Source: Trichomonas vaginalis G3
Taxonomy: Eukaryota > Parabasalia > Trichomonadida > Trichomonadidae
DNA length: 64,000 nucleotides
NCBI RefSeq assembly: GCF_026262505.1
Contig: NC_067205.1
Coordinates: forward strand, 26,552,556 to 26,616,555
Direction: 5' to 3'
This document shows, in pieces, positions 1 through 11,800 of the stretch; the stretch's first letter is position 1; each line of letters begins with the position of its first letter. A program made the translations under genes and the position numbers. The notes beneath the pieces are model-generated. The model worked only from the letters and a program-made list of their open reading frames with translations, made no database searches and was not told the DNA's origin.

Positions 1-735
1 CTCATAGACACTGTTGCATCTCATAGACACTGTTGCATCTCATAGACACTGTTGCATCTGTCAGACATTGTTGCATCTCATAGACACTGTTGCATCTCAT
101 AGACACTGTTGCATCTCATAGACACTGTTGCATCTCATAGACACTGTTGCATCTCATAGACACTGTTGCATCTCATAGACACTGTTGCATCTGTCAGACA
201 CTGTTGCATCTCATAGACACTGTTGCATCTCATAGACACTGTTGCATCTCATAGACACTGTTGCATCTGTCAGACACTGTTGCATCTCATAGACACTGTT
301 GCATCTCATAGACACTGTTGCATCTCATAGACACTGTTGCATCTGTCAGACACTGTTGCATCTCATAGACACTGTTGCATCTGTCAGACACTGTTGCATC
401 TCATAGACACTGTTGCATCTGTCAGACACTGTTGCATCTCATAGACACTGTTGCATCTGTCAGACACTGTTGCATCTCATAGACACTGTTGCATCTGTCA
501 GACACTGTTGCATCTCATAGACACTGTTGCATCTCATAGACACTGTTGCATCTGTCAGACACTGTTGCATCTTTCAGACACTGTTGCATCTGTCAGACAC
601 TGTTGCATCTCATAGACACTCTTTCATCTGTCAGACACTGTTGCATCTCATAGACACTGTTGCATCTGTCAGACACTGTTGCATCTCATAGACACTGTTG
701 CATCTGTCAGACACTGTTGCATCTGTCAGTCACTC
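1..735. repeat. 19-bp minisatellite array
   Basis: About 38 head-to-tail copies of a 19-bp unit. Two main variants alternate: CTCATAGACACTGTTGCAT and CTGTCAGACACTGTTGCAT. A few units have single changes (for example near 555 and 610), and the last unit decays at about 724-735. The array starts before the window, so its full size is unknown. The variants often alternate A-B-A-B between about 340 and 720, which suggests duplication of two-unit blocks. The unit length is not a multiple of three and stops occur in all frames, so I take it as non-coding. Confidence 0.97.
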
Positions 736-1057
736 ATCTTTTATGAATTTGTTCATCTGTATTAAAAATCGTTGCAAATAGTATAAAGTTCTATCGCCTA
801 TCTTACTGATTGCCGCTCGTTTAAAGAATATGAGAAGATTTAGGGAAAAAATTTTGATAATTTGGCTTCTTAGGACGCAAAGCATTAAGAGCAGATAAGG
901 TAAGATTAACATAATTGATTGTAAATAGAATACTCATTCTCCCTTTCTGGAAAAATGATTTTAAAATGCTTTATATGATTGAATTGTTTTAAATCAAATC
1001 AATCTATAAAAAATATAAAAATCTTTTATTAGGAAATAATAAACTTCAATTTTATAA
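736..1057. other. intergenic, nothing recognised
   Basis: AT-rich spacer between the minisatellite and the ligase-like gene. I see no gene, and no good TCA-pyrimidine-A/T initiator just before the ATG at 1058. That absence fits a gene that is no longer maintained. Confidence 0.5.
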
Positions 1058-2602
1058 ATGAAGAATTTCCTCGTTTTTCGATGGCCTGAATCAGAATTTG
1101 AGCTTGATGATAGGCCAAATTTTGTTCATCCTATTAGAATAAAGTTTGGAAATTATAATAAAGCTCTCGTAGAGAAAATTGCTCGATATAACGGATTACA
1201 AGTTACTTATTCTAATGATTTCGATATATTTTGGGGAATTTCTCCAGAAGTTGACTCATTTTCAGTATTTTATTCCCATCAAATTTTCAATCACTTTTTA
1301 GAATCAAGAAGTATTATCGGCGATAAATCATCTTTTGCTCAAATAATACAAAATCATTATCTTTACGATAAGTTAGTTGATTTCTTCCCCAAGACTTTTA
1401 CACTTCCAGCTGATTCATCAAAATTGTTTACGGAAATGCGTAAACATCAAAACAAATAGTACATTTGCAAGCCTCCAAGAGGTAGTGGAGGCAATGGTAT
1501 TACAGTTACTACATATAAAGATATCACAAGAATTAATCAGAACTCTGTAGTTTCAGAATACATTTCTCGACCACTACTAATCGATGGATTCAAGTTCGAT
1601 TTGAGAATTTATGTTCTTGTAACATCATTTATACCTCTTCGAGCATTCATATACAAAGATGGAATTACAAGATTCGCGACAAATTCATATTCAGATAAAT
1701 TTTCTCCATTTTCAAGCCTAATAAATGCGCAACTTAATAGAAGAGCGCAAGTTTACGGAGATGGTGTTGATTTTAAATGGACATTAAATGAAATTATGCT
1801 TGAAATAAATTCAAGATGGAAAATTTCTCCAGAAAGGATTTTTAATAGCATAAAAACATTAGTTGCAAAGACCCTAATCTTTATGCAATCTGCTCATTGT
1901 GTTGATCGTTCTGATTTGTGTACATTTTTTGAGTTATTTGGTTTTGATATAATGTTTGATGCTGATTTTCATCCATGGCTTCTTGAAGTTAATACATCTC
2001 CTTGCATGGGTGTAAATGAGTCTCTAGACTATGGCTTAAAAGCACCTTTGTTGTCTAGAACTCTTTCTATCATCAATATTCCTCATAATAAGCCAAATGA
2101 AAAAATAATTGCACTCGAAGACAAGATGAATGAACTGACAGGTTCTGGATTTGAACGATTATATCCAAGTAAGTTTACTGCAAGCTTAGATTCTTATCTA
2201 ATTAAGCCAAAAGTCAAACAAATTTATGATTTCTCCAATTTACAACATTTAGGTGCATCGTTTACTCAATCGCAAGGAATGTCCCTTTTATTACATATCA
2301 TTAATGAAATGGAACTGAACTTGGATAAGCAAATAAGAAATGTAAACTTAATTACAACAAGATTATATAATTTTCTTAGTGCTCAAGGCTTGAAAACTAT
2401 GAAGACTGTTTCTAGTGTTAGAGTTTCATCTAAACAGTACTTGTCGAGATTGAATAAGTGGATTTCAGAGGCAAATGAAGAATTTCTAATCCCTTATGAT
2501 ATCAGAGAGAAGATTTTATCCATGAACATGAAAGACAAGCTTACTATATTAAGCTCATGCCCTATAAATAAGGTCAAGCACATTGAATATTTGTTCAATT
2601 GA
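1058..2602 (+). pseudogene. tubulin tyrosine ligase-like (TTLL) gene with one in-frame stop
   Basis: Family role: TTLL enzymes are ATP-grasp ligases that add Tyr, Glu or Gly to tubulin tails. Here one frame of 515 codons runs from the ATG at 1058 to the TGA at 2600-2602, broken only by a TAG at 1457-1459. Just after the stop comes YICKPPRGSGGNGI, matching the family's W-I-x-K-P ATP-binding segment. It is followed by DLRIYVLVTSF and the acidic metal/ATP motif WLLEVNTSPCMG near residues 305-320. The C-terminal third is helical and unassigned. The stop falls inside the catalytic domain, so the N-terminal 133 residues alone could not be an enzyme. It is either a young pseudogene or a sequencing error at one base. 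Trichomonads use the standard code, so routine readthrough is unlikely. Confidence 0.85.
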
Positions 2603-2826
2603 ATAATATTTTTGTTTTATATTATTGTTTTTTAATAAAGAAGCTAATCATGAATAAATTTCATTAAAATGATTGTCTTTTTAAGATCAAAGTCCAGGAT
2701 TAGTGACTTTCACAAAAAAATATATTTCATATCAAATCTAAATATTACAAATTTTCATATTACTATAGTGTACTAATATTTTCTTCATCTAAAAAAAGGC
2801 CATTTCTTAGTTTGTTAGAACATGTG

Positions 2827-2831
2827 TCACT
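2827..2831 (+). promoter_or_regulatory. trichomonad initiator (TCACT)
   Basis: TCACT followed by a T-run, with its A 27 nt before the ATG at 2856. This matches the known Trichomonas initiator TCA-pyrimidine-A/T, although most lie somewhat closer to the start. Confidence 0.5.
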
Positions 2832-2855
2832 TTTTGAGTAATTTAGAATAGCCCG

Positions 2856-5800
2856 ATGTCTTTTCCTATGACTAACAACGAGTTAGACATAATTAGAGAA
2901 ATATCGTCTAAGTTAGCTGATTTTGATCCCGAAAATCTTAATTTTATTAGTTATTTTCGTTCAATTTTATCAACCAACAGTGATTTGCTTGACTTTTTCA
3001 TTCAAAAGATCAAGCTTCTTAAAAGTTCGTCTAAGCTATCTCAATTGCGAACATTTGATTGGAATATCATCGAAATAGCAAGCCGTTCCAACAATTTATT
3101 GACTTTAAGAGACTATGCTGATTGTTTTTACAGATTAAATGAAAAGCTAGATCAGTTTCCATCACTAAATTATGATGTTGACGATGCAGATATTTTTATA
3201 AATTTATTAGAAGCAGAAAATCTTGGTGAATACTTCAACGCATGGTGCTCTTTAAAGCAAAAATACGATAACATCTTTGAAAATGGCTGTTTTATGCATG
3301 AAATTGCTAAAATGGCAAAAGAATTGATTGAAGAAGCCAATTTTTCATTTACATTTCATAATATTGAAAATCCTTTGATAGAAAAGAAACCTTTAGAGGT
3401 ATTACTCATTACGAAAGAAGGAAAAATAATTGAAATTCGAGGAATCGACGAAAACGAGATTTATACGACTACCAATGATGAAAATGAAATCACAGATCGA
3501 ATTCTATTTGATTTACTTAACAAATACTATCAAAAATACTTAAATCGAAATTCGAATTTTATTTCTCTCACAAAAACCGAACCTTTTTCAATTTTCAAGG
3601 AAAATGCAGATACACTTGTTTATTTAAGTTTATGCTCTACGCGCAGTTTATCAACAGAAAGGTTTTCTACACTATTTTTATCTTCATTTAAGTTTTTACA
3701 GTTAAATCTTGATCCACAGACCCAGAAATGTTTCAGATTCATCTTTTATATTAATGATCTCTACAAAATACTAGAAAAAGAACAAACTTTCAACCCAGAT
3801 ATTTTATATAAAAATTTAATTGCCAAAAAAGACTATGAAAGCATGTTTAAGATATCAGATATCTTCATGATTGATGATGAGTATCTCGGGAACTTCATAA
3901 ATGGTCTGAAATTCAAGATTAATCAGATAATTTTTACAAATCAGAAATTAATTGTCCAAAAACTTCTAAATGTTACAAAAGATGACATTTCATATGACTT
4001 TGTCAAGTTTTTAATTGATTCCAAGCTAGTTTCCGAAGAAATTCCATTAAATATTCTTGAAAAAATGTTAATTTACAGAGATTCGTATATAAACTACCAT
4101 TTGAACAAAAGGACACATGATTTCCACTTCGAGAATGCCATTTACACTTACGAGGACAGCAAGAACTATGAATGGCTCTTGATTATGATGAGATATTCCC
4201 AAATCAAAGGAGTTTGCAAAGAAATTGAGAAAAATCAAGATTTATTGATGTTGCATTTTCTTTTTACGAAATATCCAATGATAAAAAACATGGCGAAAGA
4301 GATTGTCGTTAACAAAAACCAGAAAATGTTTGAGTTAATGAAAATAATGATTGATGATGATTTTTACAAACAATTTTGTAAATATCCCTATATTTTGTCA
4401 CATCAATTCACGGCAACAATAATAAATCAATTTGAAAATAATTTGAAGTTCATTACTTCGTCGTGTATCAAAGATGTCGAAGAAATTATGAATGATTGCT
4501 ATCAAGAGAACTTCGAATTTATCTTTCCACCTCCTAATATACAGTTGTTTAAGAAATATTTGTATATTTATACTCCTTTCGTCAAAAATTTGCCGGAATA
4601 TGAAAAATTTTCACCGGCACAAAAAACAAATTTTGTGGATTTCGCAGATAAAATCTCTGAAATGGGAAATAACGAATATGATTACTTCAAAGAGAAAAAG
4701 AAAATAAGAGATCTCGCTGTAAATATCGAAGCTGGAAAAACGGCCGATTTCAATGTAAATCCAAATGAAATTTTGAAAATGCCGTTGTATCAATATTTGC
4801 AAAAAACCGATGTAAATACTGTAAAAAGTTTACAACGGTTATTGTCAAAGAATTTGACGATAGGAACGGTTGCTTCTTATCTTGTTTTGAACCTAACAAA
4901 AATACAGCCAAAGAAAGGAATTGACAAAGAAAAGCAGCTTTATTTATTGGATAAAATAAGAGATAATTTTAATTCTATAGCTCCGGAAGAAGAATTCATG
5001 TATTCTTTGTTTTTCGCAACAACAGATGCTGAAATTGACCAAAATTATACAGAATTAAATAAGTTCTTTTGGACAACTACAGCTAAGAATGTTGAAAAAC
5101 CTTTGGAAGAATACAAAAAATGGATTGATTTCGCATTCGCTTTGACAAAACAAAAAGTTTCTTCTGATGCTGATTATTTCTCTTCAAAAGACAAATTCTT
5201 GGAGAATTTATTCGATCTGAGATTAATCAATAATCTGTTAGACTACAAGTTTGATGAAAATGATGATAACAAATTCGTCAAACTCTTTATTAGTTTACAA
5301 AAAGACATAAGTGAAGTGAAAAACCGTTTGCCAAAAACACTTTGTGAAAAACTTGCAAGAAAATTTGATTTGACAAAAGAGAATCCATATACTTACTTTG
5401 TTGAAAAAGGCTTGATAAAAGAAGATTTGGATCATTGTTGGTTATTAAACAAATTCATCAATCAAACACATAAAAAAGTCAAGTTGTTGAGATTGAAAGA
5501 AACATTGATCCCTTTAAGCGAAGACGGCCGTTACTTTGTTGATGATTTTTACGATTTAAATAACGATATAAAAGATATCGATTATTACGGTTACGACGGT
5601 TACGGTTTTGCCGTTTTTAATGCGAAGTATTCTGTTGAAAAATATTTAGTTGATGAAGCGAAGAAATATAATATTTCTGCATTGATGATTTTATCAAAAA
5701 GAAAAGATTTGAAAATGGATTTCGAAAAAGTAATGAAAGATGATTTTGAATTTTTAGACGATTATTTGTCAGATCTCGAAAACTTTTATTATACAATTTG

Positions 5801-8800
5801 TTCTAAAGAAAACCAAGATTGGTTAACAATGAGACCGATGTCAATATTATGGTCCAATATCTATAATGCTTACAAGAAGATAACAAGTGGATATTTAAGG
5901 ATGTATGACCATATTATTGGAAATTGCATGGTTGTTAATTGTTTCTTGAATTTGTTTAGATTCGATCTCAAAAAATTCAAGAAATTCAGTCATTTGTATT
6001 TCGATTTTGTTGATGAGAAATTTGGTAATCAAGAATTTGAGAATTTCGATGATTTCTTCAGCAAATTAACAAATGAAGCAAAAACAAATCAAGATAAAGA
6101 GAAAATTGTTAAGTTTAGAACGATGATTAACCAGAAAACAACAAATAAATTCCAAAGCTGTGATTTCAGTAATTTCCAATATCATCCTTTCTTGACATAC
6201 ATCAGAAGCAGATTGCCAATGATCGGTGAATACATTAGAACAAGTATTTTCCCAATGAATATGATTGAATTCGGTTTAGGAATGTCTCAATTATTTGAAA
6301 ATTTGGACATGGATGATAAAACATGTCAATTTTTGAGAGATCACAAACAAGATTTCATCAAATTCGCTTTGTCAATGAAATACGATTGTTCCACAGAATT
6401 GTTTGCTGTTATTATAGGAACAATATTTGGAAAAGGTGTCTGCGAAGAGAAATTATATGAAGCAACTTATTATATAACACATGTTGCAAGGGAAATCATC
6501 AAAAAGAAACCAACAGAATTGATGCCTTTCCTTTATTTATGCAAGGATTTGTTGAAAGAAATGAGCAAAGTTAAGAACTATCATTTCAATAAACTCGGTC
6601 AATCAATAAATGACATTAAATCTGCTTTGACTTTGATTGATTTCAATTTCAAAGATTATGATTTGACTTATTCCCAAATATTTATTGATTTGCAGAATAT
6701 TTTGATAAAAAGATTCGCTAATAATGATGAATTCATTGACTTAAAGATGCAGAAAATCATAACGCAGAAGTTGGAAAATTACGAGATTTTGCAGTATTTC
6801 TATGACAATGATAAATTTATGGAAACTGATAGACTTCAGAAATTAATTTTCCTCTCAAATTTGAGTGACACAAAAATTAAAAGAGTTTATCAGATAAACC
6901 ATGAAGAATTTGAAAGGAACTTCGAAATGAAAGATGACCATAAATATGATTATTTGTCATCATTAGTCAAATATTCATTTATTGTCAGTTTACTTGGCAA
7001 CAAAAAAGTCAAAACCGTTTCTCCTGAATCATTTTATTACGTTGACAAGTATTTCCCTGATTACAAGAATTTGTTTTATGATATTTACTTCGGAAAATCG
7101 AAATCTGCTTGGAATGATGCTTACGAAAAGATAAGAACAGAAGTTTATCTTGGTTTTGTTTCTAGACCTGATTTGTTGATAAATGACAATTTGATTGATG
7201 AATTAAATCATTTGGCATCAATTAAAAACAATTTGCCTGAATCAGCATTCAAGAGTTGCGAGTTTATATTGAACCATGTTCCTTGTAATGTTCCTATTTT
7301 GATTCCAGAACAAAATCCAATTTATTTCATCAAAATTTTGCCAGAAATTTTTGACTTTACAAAACCTCTCAATTTGAAGTCGATAAAATTGACAAAATCT
7401 ACAAAATTTGTCAACATTGCATTCGAAGTCAAGAGGATGATTGGCAAGCCAAATGATGATTTCAAAGTATTGTTTGATCTTTGTGAAAATCTCGACAAAC
7501 CATCAGTGAAACGCATTTTAACATTTGATTTGAATTTGATGAAAAGTGTTTCAGGAGATGTCAGAATCAAGCAAAGACAATTCTTCTCAAGATACGAAGA
7601 TCTCAAATCAGAACTTGAAAATACAAACGGTTTGACAAGCTGTTTGTTATCTTATCGTATTCTTTTATGTAATAATCCATACATGAGTGCAGAATTTTCC
7701 AGGATCACTGATAAAAACATCAGTTTTGAGAACGCGATGATAGAAAGTGGTCTTGAATTATACAAAGACTTAACAGTACAAGGTGTTTCTTCTATTTATG
7801 ACCAACAGATTTTCATTAATCATGTTAAGAAATACGATCCATTTTGGTTCTGTAATTTCTTAGACAATAGTTTTGACGAAAAAGAGAAAATTTTCAATAT
7901 TTTGTTTACTGACAAAAAAGAAAATTTGCCTTCTTCTATCATTATTCAAATGATGGAAGATCAAATCAATGTTAACAACTGGATTCAACCTTTCTCAGTT
8001 GTCATGAACTCTGAATTACAGGAAGAATTCACTTGGTTAACAAAATCAATTGGATATTCACCAGAAACTAAATATTTGGATCAATACTTGAATAGATTTG
8101 TTTATTTAGTTTCTCTTTCTATTGATGAAAACGGTTTAAGTTCTCAAAAAGATTTGACAAAATACTTTTACGATTTCATGTTTGATTATTATCAAAAAGA
8201 GAAGCATTACTATGAACTAAAACAAGAATTTACTCATAGTATTGTTGATAATAATCATTTGGATGAAAGAATTAATGATTTAATTGTTTTGTCAAAAGAA
8301 AGTATTTACAAAGAACCAAAAATCATTGTCAAACAAAAGAAATACAATTTCTTGGTCAAAGATAAGTTTGTTCCTAAAATTGATATAAGAAATGACAAAA
8401 ATGTTGATACATTTGCTTATTTGATTCCAGGAATAACAATTGATTTGCCAATTTCTTCTAAAAATAACGACGGTTTTGTAAAGTTGTCAATTCCATTTTC
8501 AAGTGAAATTTCACCAGAAAATGCGCAAAAGATTCATTTGATTGACAAGAATGGAAACTATTACAATGACGATGATGTTGAAATTGACAACAAAAACATG
8601 AAATTGAACTTGAAATTAGAATTGGATTCAAATCCTTATGATTCTTATTTCTTAGTTTTCGATGGTAATGAAAAATATTTGAATATTAATACACAACAAA
8701 TCAAGACAAAACCTTTTGTTTTGGTTACTTCTCCTGGAAATAAGTTTTATTATGACAAACCATCAAATACTTTTGTTTTGTCAAAAATTGCATCAAAAAC

Positions 8801-11800
8801 TGAATTCAGTTTGAATGTCAAAAACTGTTTTAACGAAGAAATGCCTTATAAAACTGAAATGGTTTGTTACGATGAAAAACCAATTAAGCTTGAAAGAAAA
8901 GGTAATTTATTGACTGTTAATTCTCCTTATGGTTGTTTGCTTCAAGGAAATATTTATTTCAACAAAAAAGATAAAATACAATTCGCTGTCGAAGAAAAGA
9001 AATTTACTGCTGAAGATGTCACTTTTCTACTTTACAATTATTATGAGAGAAAATTTGATGGCTCTGATGTATTGTATGCCGGAAATCTTCCATTTAGACA
9101 GTATATTTATTTGAGGGAACCTGACAAACAATTTGATGTCAAATCACCTGATAACATTGACATCAAAAACGTCGGACAAGAAGGACATTTAGGATGGTTT
9201 GACCTTTCTCTTTATGATAAAATGGATAGAGCAATAATAGTTCAAATCACATATAATGGTTTCTCAAGAGATATTGCTATTGTGCCTGTAACAACACAGT
9301 TTAAGGCAGATAAACAATATCTGACATTCCAATTCACAACGAAAAAGATAAATGATATGAAATGTTTGTTATTTGACAGATCAACACAAAAAGTGACAAA
9401 TGTTAAGTCAGGAGACAAAATTGATTTGTCAAATAACTCCGAGAAAACTCTTATTACTCCTTTCTCTTTTGATTTCTATTATCCATATGAAAAGCATGCA
9501 AATTATAATGTTAATTTCGAAAATAATTTTGTTTTCCCAGAACTTGTCAAAAACGTGAAATATTTAGTTGTTGAAAACAAGAGACTTAAACTGGTTAATA
9601 AGAACAAATTGACAAAAGATATGAAGTTAATTTGCGGAAGATTATGTGGAGAAAACTATGCACAAGACAATGATATGAATTTGTTTGTTTCTTGCTGGTA
9701 TCCAGTGACAAAAGATGTCAATAGATTGATGTCTTATTTGAAAGATGTCGAATTCTCAAACAAAGAAAAAGAAATTAATGACATTTTGAAGTTTTTGAGA
9801 GAAACTAAAGTTCAATATAAAAACAGTGAAAATCCTCTCGATTTCTTAAGGAATTTATTAGAGAATAGAATCAAGTTTTTAATTGAAAATAATGGAGTAT
9901 TGAGAATGCCAATGGAATTCGCTGAATTATGCAAATATCAGAAATCTTTGATCAAAGAAACTCCTGATTTCTTTAAATGGTTGGCTGAAAAATTTGATAA
10001 CTTTGAAGAGGTTACTTTTGAAAAGGATGAGAACGAATATTATGATTGTTTAATTCTTTTCATGAATGGAATGATTCTTAAGAACGAATCCGATATTAAT
10101 TTCGCTGAAAGACCGAAAGAAGAAATCAAAATTAATTATTTGGCTGATGATTATTCTACTTTTGAAAAATTGAAAGAAAAATTGGCTGATTTCAGTCCTA
10201 AAAACGAAAAAGAACTCATCAACAAACTCAACCAGATGATCAAAGTCATAACTTCTTTCCCACAAGTTTTGAGAACTCAAAAAAATTCTCAAACCGCTTT
10301 TGATGTATTCAATTTCTTAGAAACCGTTTACAATTATTACAAACATGAGCATCCTGTGAAATCTTTTGTCATGTTCTATCCGAAAGTCGAAGAATTTTGC
10401 CACTTCTTTGAACTATTAAAGGAATATTTGTTCGAAGAAAAAACAGAGAAAAGTGACATAAAAATTGAATACGAAGATGTCACTTTTGATAGAGAAGAAA
10501 CAGTTATTCAATCGAATTTGTATCCTGAATTCTTCAGACGAAAGATCTTGAGCAGAGTTATGATGCCATTACCTAAAGAAAGACAGGAAGAATTCCTTCA
10601 ATTTGCAACAGATTTAATGTACCAAATGAAGAAAGACAAAGAATTTACAATTTCTGATTCTTTGTCTGATGAAATTAAACGGAAACAATCAGAACAAGTC
10701 GGAAGTTTCGTGAAACAACAGATAAACACAAGGTTCATGAACAAACTAATGAATGAAACAATAGACACTGAACCTTCTGTTCCAAATAAAATTGATGTAA
10801 AGAAAGAATTACAAGAAAACATGTCAAAAACAAGTAAAAAAGAAGATTCTTTCAAAGATTTGTTGAAACCAACAAGATCAACATCAATATCAAGTACTAA
10901 AAGAGTTGAGACACAAATACCTCAGAAGAAACAAAAACCAAAGCCTGTTAAAAATGATTGGGCTTCAATTAGTTTCGAAAAATTACAGAGTGAACCTAAA
11001 AAACAAGAAAAAGTTGATAAGAAACAAGAACAAATTACAAAAAGTGACAAGAAAGAAGAAAAAATTGAAAAAATTGAAGAGCCAATTGAGAAAAGTGACA
11101 CGAAAGAGGAACCCAAGGATTACATGGAATTTATTGATGAAGAATTCCCATCTCTGACTGGAAAGCCAGTAACTAATGTCCAACAACCTGTTTTCCAGTA
11201 TCAAATCGATATAGAACCTGAACAAAACCAACAGATTCAGATTCCACAATTCGCTCCAAAGCAGAATCCGGAACCTATTCAATCTCCTAAGCTAGATGTG
11301 ATATTAAAGCAGCCTAGTGCTAAACCTGTTGAAGCCCCTGAAAAACCGGAGAATAATTCTTCTAATTCAGAACAAAAATCTATAGAAGAGGAATATCCAG
11401 CACTCCTAAGTTCATCAGCACCAATAACTGCTAATATTAAGCCATCTAAATGGGAAAATCTAAATAATATTTCTGAAAAAGTCGAAGAAAAGCCAAAGAA
11501 AGTTGTTAACATCCCTCGATTTAGTCCAGCATCACTTCCTCAGGAAGAAATTATTAATAGAAAAGAACTTCCTTCATTTATCTCAAAATCTCAACCACAA
11601 AAGGTTGAGACTCGACCATTCGTAGCTCCAAAGCCTGCTAGTGAACCAATTCCTGCAAGTGTTCCATTGAATGAAGTTGAAAATGAAGAAATTCCTGAGC
11701 AAAAACCGCAAGAACCAGAGAAACCAAAGGCTATTGATAACAAGCAAGCACAGCCACCACAGACTGTGCAAGCAGTTCCATTTAATCCTGTACAAATGCC

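Noticed and set aside
1-735. CRISPR array
   Set aside because: Units are directly tandem with no spacers, in a eukaryotic setting.
1457-1459. Recoded stop (readthrough or special amino acid)
   Set aside because: Trichomonads use the standard code, and no structure or context for recoding is visible.
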